A stretch of 16,458 nt of DNA from JBDTLH01 sp039934875 (GTDB lineage Bacteria; Acidobacteriota; Terriglobia; Terriglobales; Acidobacteriaceae), in assembly GCA_039934875.1 (NCBI GenBank), contig JBDTLH010000284.1:1-16458 (forward strand), given 5' to 3'. Below, piece by piece: positions 1-6,476 of the stretch; position 1 is the first letter of the stretch; each line of letters starts with the position of its first letter. The notes beneath the pieces are model-generated. The model saw only the letters and a list, made by a program, of their open reading frames with translations. It was not told where the DNA came from and searched no databases. Made by a program: the position numbers and the translations under genes.

Positions 1-295
1 GAGCGCATTCGATTCCGGCACGCAGTGGGATGAGCCGTACGGCTGGGCGCCGATCCAATTGCTGGCGGCAGAGGGAATGACACGCTATGGTTTTGCGAAC
101 GACGCCATGCGCATCGCGCGCTCGTTCACGTCCATGGTGGATGAGAACCTTCGCAGGGACGGCACCATTCGAGAGAAATATAACGTGGAGACGCGTTCGA
201 GCGAGATCCGCATCACAGCGGGCTATGCGCAAAATGTGATCGGCTTCGGCTGGACGAACGGTGTTTACCTGGTGCTGGAACGGATGTTGCAATAG
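1..295 (+). CDS. Alpha,alpha-trehalase (GH37), C-terminal fragment
   Basis: This is the last ~97 codons of a gene whose 5' part lies left of the window; the reading frame begins at base 2 and ends with TAG at 293-295. The visible peptide carries QWDEPYGWAP, which matches the second trehalase signature (Q-W-D-x-P-x-G-W-x-P) of glycoside hydrolase family 37. It ends with GFGWTNGVYL, the usual GH37 C-terminal block (GFGWTNGV...). GH37 enzymes hydrolyse trehalose to two glucoses, often in the periplasm; the signal peptide that would show location is outside the window. The gene runs convergent to the small helix-hairpin-helix gene, with a hairpin in the 45-bp gap. The family call is secure; whether the gene should be called treA or treF cannot be decided from this fragment. 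Confidence 0.9.
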   Translation, partial: SAFDSGTQWDEPYGWAPIQLLAAEGMTRYGFANDAMRIARSFTSMVDENLRRDGTIREKYNVETRSSEIRITAGYAQNVIGFGWTNGVYLVLERMLQ

Positions 296-305
296 GGGAC
301 CGGGC

Positions 306-339
306 GGCTGTTCGATTCCCTAAGGATGAATCGAGAGCC
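306..339. terminator. Imperfect hairpin between convergent genes
   Basis: Inner arms TCGATTC (312-318) and GAATCGA (328-334) enclose a 9-nt loop. Outer arms GGCT (306-309) and AGCC (336-339) continue the stem across a 2/1-nt internal bulge. It fills the gap between the convergent trehalase and helix-hairpin-helix genes, where a shared bidirectional terminator is expected. Neither side has a real T-run, so terminator activity is an inference. Confidence 0.45.
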
Positions 340-340
340 A

Positions 341-667
341 CTACTGTTTGGCGATGATGTCTGCCTTGATCTTGCTGTAGGTGGCGGCGGGTATGATCTT
401 CTTCCTGGTCAAATCGGTTTTGGCTTTGTAGGGCCGTCCGTCGATGATCTTCTGGGCATAGGCGTCGCCGATGCCGGGCAGTTTCATCAGGTCTTCTTTG
501 CTGGCTGAATTGATGTCAACCATACCTGTGCTCGCGGGGGCGCTGGCAGCCGGCTTGGCAGTCTTTGCCGGGGCGGTTTTTGTGGCGGTTTGCACGGCCA
601 ATGAAGTCATGGCCAGCAGCAAGGTTGCCGCCATCAAGGACGCTTTACCAAAGAAATGAACTCTCAT
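341..667 (-). CDS. Exported helix-hairpin-helix protein, ComEA-like
   Basis: This gene encodes a 108-residue protein. The start is ATG at 667-665 because AAGGAGG sits 5 nt upstream; a TTG one codon earlier would leave only 2 nt. Residues ~1-27 form a signal peptide (basic N-end MRVHFFGK, then a hydrophobic stretch MAATLLLAMTSLAV). An Ala/Pro/Lys/Thr-rich linker spans ~28-47. The rest, from VDINSASKEDLMKLPGIG onward, is a ComEA-type helix-hairpin-helix DNA-binding unit with the typical D-I-N-x-A-x-x-x-x-L-x-x-L-P-G-I-G pattern. Such domains contact the DNA backbone non-specifically; in ComEA they draw transforming DNA through the envelope. Here no other competence gene is adjacent, so a role in DNA uptake is possible but not shown. 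The gene appears monocistronic. Confidence 0.88.
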   Translation of the reverse strand: MRVHFFGKASLMAATLLLAMTSLAVQTATKTAPAKTAKPAASAPASTGMVDINSASKEDLMKLPGIGDAYAQKIIDGRPYKAKTDLTRKKIIPAATYSKIKADIIAKQ

Positions 668-862
668 CAAATCCTCCTTAAGTTGCGCAATTACTTTAAC
701 ACAGGTTTATCGCAGGGTTACGGAAGCTCTGATGGGGCTATTCAGCACCGAGTGGCTACAAAGCCACGCAAACTTTCAGAGACTTCTCCCTGCCCGACGG
801 CAGGCGTCTGGCGCAGCGATCAAACAGCCGCTTGATCATAGCCTGGTGAGCGCTATCTGGGG
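668..862. other. Intergenic region with two short hairpins
   Basis: No gene is supported here. Two short perfect stems are present: GTGGCT/AGCCAC (752-757 with 762-767) and CCTGCC/GGCAGG (789-794 with 799-804). Both lie just downstream of the creatininase-family gene on the - strand, so they may help end its transcript, but no T-run follows either one. The strong ribosome-binding site of the helix-hairpin-helix gene (AGGAGG on the - strand) occupies the left edge. Confidence 0.4.
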
Positions 863-1732
863 TCATTGTGGAGTGCTCAGTGGCGACTTGGCTTGCTGGT
901 AAAACTCCTGTTGCAATCGATAGCTCACCTCGTCGGCTTTGACCGCGCGAAGCGCTTCCGCGATCTGATTGGACCAGGAGTTCAGATCGAACGCGCCTAA
1001 TTGTTGGTTCGCTGTGGAGGCATCTCCCGCATAGTGATTGGGGAATTTCGCATACCACCAGATGCCGGTGTACACGCTGGAAGGCAAATTGATGCGATGC
1101 TGGTCTGCTCCGGATTCCTGTGGAGCGCGGTCGAGATGCACCAGTTCGGGCCGGTTCGCCAGCACCACCGAGGTTTCAGTCTCACCCGCGTGCATGTCGA
1201 TCTTGTCGTGAGCAGGCGGGCGACCCGGGACCTCACGCTGCGGCAATCCAAAGACGTACACGACATAGTCATGTTGTTTCGCGAGCTGCGATTGTGCGAA
1301 CAGAGGAAGCAGGCTCTCATTGCCGCCGTGTCCGTTCACGATGAGAACTTTGCGGCAGCCGTTGCGCGCCATCTCGTCAGTGGTTTCCTGCAAGAGCTTG
1401 AGTTGCAATTCAAGGCTGTAGGCAACGGTGCCGGGCTGATGGCGCGCCTCGAATATCTGACCAAAATAATATGCCGGGAAGATGATGGAGTATTCTTTTC
1501 GGGCGGCATCCGATGCGGCGCGTCGCACATTCAACAGGTCGGTCCCGAGAGGCAGTTGAGGGCCATGTTTCTCGATGATGCCGATGGGCAGCATGCAGAC
1601 TCCCTTCGCCTCTCCGATGGCCTTCACGAAGTCGGCGGCAGTGAGTTCTTCCCAATGGGGGGAGAGCTTTACCTGGGCCAACGCGACGTTCACCGATAGC
1701 GTTAAAAGCAAGAGAGCAAAAATTCGCTTCAT
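863..1732 (-). CDS. Exported creatininase-family metal-dependent amidohydrolase
   Basis: This gene encodes 289 residues. The N-terminus MKRIFALLLLTLSVNVALAQ is a clear signal peptide with likely cleavage after ALA, so the enzyme is exported. The creatininase fold is marked by E54-K-H56-G in IEKHG, D65 in PLGTD, H135 in NGHGGN, and H181-A-G-E-T-E186-T-S. These match the metal ligands known for creatininase (two Glu/His/Asp-bound metals), so the active site looks complete. The family includes creatinine amidohydrolase, MftE and FAPy deformylase. Exported versions are common in acidobacteria and their substrate is unknown, so creatinine should not be assumed. The gene diverges from the MCE gene. 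No Shine-Dalgarno is visible, and a -10-like TACAAT lies unusually close to the ATG. Confidence 0.88.
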   Translation of the reverse strand: MKRIFALLLLTLSVNVALAQVKLSPHWEELTAADFVKAIGEAKGVCMLPIGIIEKHGPQLPLGTDLLNVRRAASDAARKEYSIIFPAYYFGQIFEARHQPGTVAYSLELQLKLLQETTDEMARNGCRKVLIVNGHGGNESLLPLFAQSQLAKQHDYVVYVFGLPQREVPGRPPAHDKIDMHAGETETSVVLANRPELVHLDRAPQESGADQHRINLPSSVYTGIWWYAKFPNHYAGDASTANQQLGAFDLNSWSNQIAEALRAVKADEVSYRLQQEFYQQAKSPLSTPQ

Positions 1733-1741
1733 AGAACTTGG

Positions 1742-1747
1742 ATTGTA
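1742..1747 (-). promoter_or_regulatory. Candidate -10 box of creatininase-family gene
   Basis: On the - strand TACAAT (5 of 6 to TATAAT) ends 9 nt before the ATG at 1732. Transcription starting about 7 nt downstream would leave only a few nucleotides of leader, which fits the absence of a ribosome-binding site. No good -35 box was found, so this is tentative. Confidence 0.25.
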
Positions 1748-1830
1748 CTGCGAGCTCCGCCTCCCGCTTTTGCGAAGAAGTGATTCTGAAAGGCGCTAGC
1801 CCGCGCGAGTGGAAGGTAGTGCGGCAAAGC

Positions 1831-1839
1831 TGTTATATT
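1831..1839 (+). promoter_or_regulatory. Candidate extended -10 promoter for MCE gene
   Basis: TGTTATATT fits the extended -10 pattern TGnTATAAT, with TATATT matching 5 of 6. It lies about 57 nt before the TTG start of the MCE gene, giving a predicted leader near 50 nt that contains the AGGAG ribosome-binding site. No clear -35 is present, which is usual for extended -10 promoters. Confidence 0.35.
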
Positions 1840-1895
1840 CAAAGCGCTTATTCACTTAGTCGGATTGGCTTCAAAGCCCGGCGCAGGAGCGAGTT

Positions 1896-2966
1896 TTGCC
1901 CAGTCAGCAAGAACTTAAGTGGTCGAAGTTACGCGTAGGAACCACGGTCGCTATCGCCGTACTCGCATTGGCGGTGCTGATTATTTTGATGGGCAGTTCG
2001 ACCGGCCTATTTACCAGGAAGATCCACCTCGTCACATACTTCAACAATGCGCAGGGGCTGCGCAACGGCGCCGCGGTGCGGGTGCAGGGGGTGGACGTCG
2101 GCAATGTGAGCGGTGTGAGTGTAGTTCCGGGTTCTCCGCTGCCGGTGAGGGTGGAGATGAAGGTGACGACGAAATATGAGGACGCCATCAAGAAGGATTC
2201 GGTGGCGGGACTGGCGACGGCGGGAGTGCTGGGGGAGACCTTTGTCGATATCGACAGCATCAATAAGAGCGGGCGAATGGCGATTTCGGGAGACACGCTC
2301 AAGAGCGAAGACCGTCCGGGAATCCAGGATGTGGTGAAATCGAGCGCGACCACACTCGATAACGTGAATGTGCTGGTGGGTCGATTGGACAAGATCGTCG
2401 GGACCATCGAGGACGGAAAGGGGTCCATTGGCAAGATCATCAATGATCCGGCGCTCTTTGATAATGCCAACGCGACGCTGGCCAAGTTACAACAAATCGC
2501 GGATGAGATCCAGAGTGGCAAGGGGAGCATTGGCAAGCTGCTGAACAGCGATGAACTCTACAACAAGGTGAATGGTTCGCTGGATAAGCTGAACGCTATG
2601 ATGGACTCGATCGACCGCGGCGAGGGGACGCTGGGCAAGTTTGTGAAAGATCCGGCGCTCTATAACAACGCGAATGCAACCATTACGAAGGCCAACGCGC
2701 TGATGGACGGCATCAACCAGGGCAAAGGGACACTGGGCATGCTGGTGAAGGACCAGGCGTTCGCCAACAAATTGAACGCCACCATGACGCGGGTACAGTT
2801 GATCAGCGAGCGGCTGGACCGGGGCGAAGGCACGGCGGGAAAGCTCTTGAAAGATCCGGCAGTCTATAACGATGTCGATCAGATGTTGATTGAGACCAGA
2901 AATTTGCTGCAAGCGGTGCGGCGGGACCCGAAGAAATATCTGACGATCAAGCTGCATATATTTTGA
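1896..2966 (+). CDS. MCE/MlaD-family lipid-transport protein with repeat tail
   Basis: This gene encodes 356 residues. The start is TTG at 1896, chosen because AGGAG (1885-1889) sits 6 nt upstream and the reading gives the standard MCE N-terminus. Residues ~14-33 form one transmembrane helix that anchors the protein in the inner membrane. The MCE domain follows at ~39-120, with VTYFNNAQGLRNGAAVRVQG and the GLATAGVLGETFVDI block typical of MlaD. MCE proteins form hexameric rings with a hydrophobic pore that carry lipids across the periplasm. Residues 174-343 are five consecutive 34-residue repeats of type G-[KE]-G-[ST]-x-G-K followed by a helical segment. A preceding half repeat (~150-173) matches the helical part only. 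The usual partners, an MlaE permease and MlaF ATPase, are not in the window, so this is an orphan MCE gene here. The lipid cargo cannot be told. Confidence 0.9.
   Translation: MPSQQELKWSKLRVGTTVAIAVLALAVLIILMGSSTGLFTRKIHLVTYFNNAQGLRNGAAVRVQGVDVGNVSGVSVVPGSPLPVRVEMKVTTKYEDAIKKDSVAGLATAGVLGETFVDIDSINKSGRMAISGDTLKSEDRPGIQDVVKSSATTLDNVNVLVGRLDKIVGTIEDGKGSIGKIINDPALFDNANATLAKLQQIADEIQSGKGSIGKLLNSDELYNKVNGSLDKLNAMMDSIDRGEGTLGKFVKDPALYNNANATITKANALMDGINQGKGTLGMLVKDQAFANKLNATMTRVQLISERLDRGEGTAGKLLKDPAVYNDVDQMLIETRNLLQAVRRDPKKYLTIKLHIF
2415..2924 (+). repeat. Five in-frame 102-bp (34-residue) coding repeats
   Basis: These are units at residues 174-207, 208-241, 242-275, 276-309 and 310-343 of the MCE protein, all exactly 34 residues long with no gap. 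Each opens with G[KE]G[ST]xGK, followed by a [DS]xx[LF] block and a helix ending in a charged residue. The units are recognisable in protein but diverged in DNA, so they are old rather than a recent slippage product. Confidence 0.9.
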
Positions 2967-3060
2967 GGGCAGTGTAGGTCTAAGCAGCCACGGGCGAGCG
3001 GATTGATGAATGGCATAGAGTTCTGTTTCGTAATTGAATTGCGCTGCCAGCGCCTTAACC

Positions 3061-3116
3061 CTCAGGGGCTAAAGCCCGAGATGCGGGGCTGCTTTTCCCC
3101 CGGCTGAAGCCGGGGG
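3061..3116. repeat. Paired GC-rich palindromes (REP-like element)
   Basis: Palindrome 1 has arms GGGCT (3066-3070) and AGCCC (3073-3077), with flanking CTC/GAG extending the pairing. Palindrome 2 has perfect arms CCCCCGGC (3097-3104) and GCCGGGGG (3109-3116) around a TGAA loop. From memory, strings of this kind (GGGGCTaaAGCCC, GGCTGAAGCC) occur as dispersed intergenic elements in acidobacterial genomes. The copy number in this genome cannot be seen. The element could also end the MCE transcript, though it is 95 bp past the stop and lacks a T-run. Confidence 0.6.
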
Positions 3117-3206
3117 TCTACCCAAACCGGGGTCTTCCCTGCCGGGGCATACCCAAGCCGGGAGTGTACGCAAAGCGGGAGTGTACGCAAAGCGGGTGTA
3201 CGCAAG
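3110..3206 (+). repeat. Six degenerate 14-18 bp tandem units
   Basis: Units begin at 3110, 3127, 3142, 3158, 3176 and 3193. Each opens with (C)CGGG and five of them contain a TACCCAA or TACGCAA core. The best pair is an exact 17-bp repeat, 3160-3176 and 3177-3193. The array lies between the REP-like palindromes and the first M13 peptidase gene and ends 45 bp before its ATG, so it would be in the promoter or leader of that gene. There are no spacers, so it is not a CRISPR array. Confidence 0.75.
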
Positions 3207-3250
3207 ACCACTGCAGGAACTTCCGTGTCACAACTCTCGTAGAGGTAAAC

Positions 3251-5422
3251 ATGACCTTTTGTAAGTGGATTGTTATTGCAGTGGCAACGCTGGGCAGTGT
3301 GGCGTTCGCGCAAGAGATGCCGAAGCCAGTGGCGCCGGAGACGAAGCAGAACCAGCCGGTGAAGACGCCGACCATCAAGCAGGCTCCGGGCACTCCGGAC
3401 AACAAGCCACTGCCGGTGGCTCCGATCACGAATGAGGTCGCGCCCAAACCGGTGAGGAGCTTCGACCTGAGCGCGATGGACCGGTCGGCGGACCCGTGCA
3501 GCGATTTTTATCAGTTTGCGTGCGGGAGCTGGGTGACGAACAATCCCATTCCCGCCGACCAGACGAGCTGGGGCAGGGGCAGTCAATTGGCGGAACAGAA
3601 CCGCTGGGTGTTGAAGGGCATTCTGGAGGGGGCGGCGGCGGAGAAGACGGGACGCGACGCGGTGGAGCAAAAGATCGGGGATTTTTATGCCGCTTGCATG
3701 GACACCAGCACCGCCAACCGCAAGGGCTTTACGCCGATCAAGCCCGACCTTGACCGGATTGCGGCGATCAAGAACAAGGAAGATATCCTGCCGGTGATCG
3801 TTGACCTGCACAATCGCGGGGTGGCGGTGCTGTTCGACTTCGGCTCGGGGCAAGACGCGAAGGACGCGACGCAAGTGATTGCGCAGGCATTTCAAGGCGG
3901 CCTGGGACTTCCCGACCCCGATTATTACCTGAAGGATGATGGCAATTTTCCGGAGTTCCGGCAGAAGTATGAAGCCACAATTACAAAGATGATGGTGCTG
4001 GCGGGATGGCAACAGGCTGACGCGGAAGGCGCAGCCAAGCGCATTCTGGCGCTTGAGACCAAGCTGGCGCAGGCGTCGATGGCGCGAGTGGAGATGCGCG
4101 ATCCGAATGCGATATACCACAAAATGACGGTGGAGCAGGCGGATGCGCTGACCCCGAACCTGTCGTTCGCAAAATACATCGAAGGGATCCAGGCGCCGCG
4201 AGTGACTTCGATCAATGTAGCGACGCCGGAGTTTTTCAAGCAGGCGAGCACATTGCTGGCGAGCGCCCCGCTGGAGGACTGGAAGTCATACCTGGCGTGG
4301 AGCGTGATTCGGGACCAGGCGCCGTGGCTTTCCGACGAATTTGTGAACACACGCTTCGATTTTTACAACCATACGCTGCGCGGGCAGGCGGAGATCGCTC
4401 CGCGCTGGAAGCGCTGCGTGCAGGCGACGGACCAGGAGCTGGGAGAGGCGCTGGGACAGGCTTATGTAAAGCAGGCGTTCGGGCCAAAGGCGAAGGCGCG
4501 CATGGATGACCTGGTGGCGAACCTGGAAGCGTCCTTAGGCAGCGACATCGAGGGGCTGGAGTGGATGACTCCGGAGACTAAGAAGCAGGCAATTGTTAAG
4601 TTGAAGGCAATAGCAAACAAGATAGGATATCCGTCGCATTGGCGTGATTACAGCTCAGTGGATGTTAAGCCGGACGATCTGATCGGGAACTTGAGCCGAA
4701 CATCTTCGTTCGAATTCCATCGCGAGCTGGATAAGATCGGCAAGCCGGTGGACAAGACGGAGTGGGACATGACGCCACCGACAGTGAATGCATACTACGA
4801 TCCATCGATGAACAATGTGAATTTTCCAGCGGGAATTTTACAGCCTCCGTTCTTCGATCAGGAGATCGATGATGCGGTGAACTATGGCGGTGTCGGGGTA
4901 GTAATCGGACACGAGCTAACGCACGGCTTCGACGATGAAGGGCGGCAATATGATGCGCAGGGAAATTTGCGCGATTGGTGGACCAAGGCGGACGCGGACG
5001 CCTTTGAGAAGCGCGCGGCGTGCATCGTGAATGAATATGGCAACTTCGTTTCCACGGAGGCGAAGGGTGTGCCGGTGCATTTGAACGGCAAGTTGACGCT
5101 GGGCGAGAACACGGCGGACAACGGCGGCCTGCGGATCTCTTTCTTGGCGATGCAGGCGGCGCAAAAGAAGGCGGGCAAGACGGATGAGCAACTCAGCAAG
5201 GACGGGTTTACGCCGGAGCAGCGTTTCTTTATTGGGTTCGGGCAGGTGTGGTGTTCAAACGCAAAGCCGGAAGAGTTGCTGATGCGCGCGAAGGTGGACC
5301 CCCACTCGCCTGGCAAGTTCCGGACGGATGGATCGGTGCGGAACTTTCCCGAGTTCGGGAAGGCGTTTAGCTGCAAGGCGGGAGCGCCGATGATGCCGGA
5401 GAACCCGTGCCGGGTGTGGTAG
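3251..5422 (+). CDS. Secreted M13-family (neprilysin/PepO-like) zinc metallopeptidase
   Basis: This gene encodes 723 residues, within the usual size for M13. The ATG at 3251 is preferred over in-frame codons upstream because GAGGT lies 4-5 nt before it and a signal peptide follows at once (MTFCKWIVIAVATLGSVAFAQ). A Pro/Lys-rich linker (~22-65) leads into the M13 N-domain (DPCSDFYQFACGSW). The catalytic domain has the NAYY substrate-binding motif (N513), the zinc site H554-E-L-T-H558 in VIGHELTHGFDDEG, and the third ligand E619 with D623 in GENTADNGG. It ends in CRVW, the standard M13 C-terminus. All catalytic residues are present. The enzyme should cleave short peptides outside the cytoplasm. 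A paralogue lies 1.05 kb downstream on the same strand. The gene is followed by a strong hairpin terminator, so it is probably its own transcript. Confidence 0.95.
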   Translation: MTFCKWIVIAVATLGSVAFAQEMPKPVAPETKQNQPVKTPTIKQAPGTPDNKPLPVAPITNEVAPKPVRSFDLSAMDRSADPCSDFYQFACGSWVTNNPIPADQTSWGRGSQLAEQNRWVLKGILEGAAAEKTGRDAVEQKIGDFYAACMDTSTANRKGFTPIKPDLDRIAAIKNKEDILPVIVDLHNRGVAVLFDFGSGQDAKDATQVIAQAFQGGLGLPDPDYYLKDDGNFPEFRQKYEATITKMMVLAGWQQADAEGAAKRILALETKLAQASMARVEMRDPNAIYHKMTVEQADALTPNLSFAKYIEGIQAPRVTSINVATPEFFKQASTLLASAPLEDWKSYLAWSVIRDQAPWLSDEFVNTRFDFYNHTLRGQAEIAPRWKRCVQATDQELGEALGQAYVKQAFGPKAKARMDDLVANLEASLGSDIEGLEWMTPETKKQAIVKLKAIANKIGYPSHWRDYSSVDVKPDDLIGNLSRTSSFEFHRELDKIGKPVDKTEWDMTPPTVNAYYDPSMNNVNFPAGILQPPFFDQEIDDAVNYGGVGVVIGHELTHGFDDEGRQYDAQGNLRDWWTKADADAFEKRAACIVNEYGNFVSTEAKGVPVHLNGKLTLGENTADNGGLRISFLAMQAAQKKAGKTDEQLSKDGFTPEQRFFIGFGQVWCSNAKPEELLMRAKVDPHSPGKFRTDGSVRNFPEFGKAFSCKAGAPMMPENPCRVW

Positions 5423-5442
5423 TTGCCTCACTCCAAAACCGA

Positions 5443-5476
5443 GGCGGGACACGAAACGTGTCCCGCCTGTTTCTTT
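5443..5476. terminator. Rho-independent terminator after first M13 peptidase
   Basis: Perfect 11-bp arms GGCGGGACACG (5443-5453) and CGTGTCCCGCC (5457-5467) enclose an AAA loop, followed on the + strand by TGTTTCTTT. It sits between the convergent peptidase and lipoprotein genes. In the other direction the stem is followed by GGTTTTGG, so it could also work, more weakly, for the - strand gene. Confidence 0.85.
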
Positions 5477-5480
5477 GCGC

Positions 5481-6314
5481 TTAACGCAGGGTGATGGAGC
5501 GGGTGGTGTGGAAGGAGAGCGGGGTTTCAGCGGGGAGCACAACATCGCGATTGCCGGTGAAGGCGGAGCCGGCAGCTCCCGCGCCCGCGCCGCTGGCCAA
5601 TCCGATGACTGCGCCCTTGCCACCGCCCGCGATACCACCGATGATGCCGCCCAGGGCAGCGCCGCCTCCGGTACCGATGGCGGTGCGCTTACCGCGGGCC
5701 TTCGAGGTCTGGGTGATCGCGGAGGTTGCGATGGAATAGCGCTTGCCCCGCAGCGTCATGGAAGTGAGTTTGACGCTGAGCATTGCGCCGCCCTTGAAGC
5801 GCCCGGCTTGAGCGGCTTGGGTAACTTCTCCGATCACGGGCGTACCGGTGGGGATAACGACGCGCCCATTGCGGGCGACGGGGCTGGAAAGGGTAGCGTT
5901 GAAGGTCTGGCCGACTTGCGCGGTCTTGGTGCTGAGGGGATCGTCAAGATGAACGCGCAAACTTGCTCCCGCGGGAACCACTACGGCGGCGGGTGCAGGC
6001 GCTTCGGCGGTGGCATTGTCACGAGCGGCAAGCGAGGGCGTGCTATCTGTCGCTGCCGGAGCAGTACTGGTCACTGTAGCGGGGGCGGTGGCCGGAGTAT
6101 TCGCAGAAGCGGGGGCACTGGCATCCGGAGGCGGCGGCGTTGTGTTCGCAGTGGTGGCGGCGGGATTGGGAGTAGCAGCCGGAGCGCTTGAAGTCTCTGG
6201 TGACGACTGCTTGCCGCAGGCCGAGAGCGCCAGAGCAAATGCCAGCGCGGACGACACTAAGATCGGGCGAACTCGAATCGGCTGGACCTTCATCGGTTGA
6301 ATTTGGATGCGCAT
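5481..6314 (-). CDS. Glycine-zipper lipoprotein, acidobacterial type
   Basis: This gene encodes 277 residues. The ATG at 6314 has AGGAGG 5 nt upstream. Residues 1-32 form a lipoprotein signal with lipobox L30-S-A-C33, so Cys33 should be lipidated and the protein membrane-tethered. Before the hydrophobic core the N-end has three degenerate five-residue units ending in QP/RP. A low-complexity Ala/Pro/Thr linker covers ~34-112. A conserved domain follows at ~113-205, starting VVVPAGASLRVHL and rich in predicted beta strands. A glycine zipper covers ~214-254 (GTGGGAALGGIIGGIAGG and on). The C-terminus has VVLPAETPLSFH, which echoes the start of the conserved domain. Such proteins are frequent in acidobacteria; their function is not known. 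The glycine zipper suggests membrane insertion or oligomer packing. The gene lies between the two peptidase genes in opposite orientation. Confidence 0.8.
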   Translation of the reverse strand: MRIQIQPMKVQPIRVRPILVSSALAFALALSACGKQSSPETSSAPAATPNPAATTANTTPPPPDASAPASANTPATAPATVTSTAPAATDSTPSLAARDNATAEAPAPAAVVVPAGASLRVHLDDPLSTKTAQVGQTFNATLSSPVARNGRVVIPTGTPVIGEVTQAAQAGRFKGGAMLSVKLTSMTLRGKRYSIATSAITQTSKARGKRTAIGTGGGAALGGIIGGIAGGGKGAVIGLASGAGAGAAGSAFTGNRDVVLPAETPLSFHTTRSITLR

Positions 6315-6335
6315 GGATTCCTCCTGTACGTGAGA

Positions 6336-6364
6336 AATTTACTCCAAAAATGGTGCGATTTCCA
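6336..6364 (-). promoter_or_regulatory. Candidate promoter of glycine-zipper lipoprotein
   Basis: On the - strand TGGAAA (-35, 4 of 6) and TAAATT (-10, 4 of 6) are separated by 17 nt, and the -10 lies 21 nt before the ATG. Spacing is ideal but the boxes are weak. Confidence 0.25.
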
Positions 6365-6476
6365 CTCCCGTCCGTTGAGGACGCATTTACGCCGCGAGAG
6401 ATGCGGATTTCGGGTGCTGCCCCGCTACGGTTGACTTACACTCATTCCATCCCCGAAAAATTCACCAGAGGGCCAC

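Noticed and set aside
1001..1699. 232-codon frame on the + strand over the creatininase-family gene
   Set aside because: The - strand frame has all metal ligands of a known family and a signal peptide. The + frame shows no motif.
3160..3206. Possible CRISPR array
   Set aside because: Units of 14-18 bp abut each other with no spacers, and there are no cas genes.
3164..3250. Upstream extension of the first M13 peptidase (29 codons)
   Set aside because: It reads through the tandem repeat units and puts a Cys-rich stretch before the signal peptide. The ATG at 3251 has its own ribosome-binding site.
3062..4120. Long open frame (352 codons) on the - strand across the start of the first M13 gene
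   Set aside because: It is antisense to a secure peptidase gene, its product is rich in Arg, His and Leu with no recognisable motif, and it ends inside the intergenic palindromes. It is a by-product of high GC.
5475..6191. Glycine-rich 238-codon frame on the + strand
   Set aside because: It is the mirror of the Ala/Pro/Thr-rich and glycine-zipper coding sequence on the - strand, which has a strong ribosome-binding site and a lipobox. The + frame has neither.
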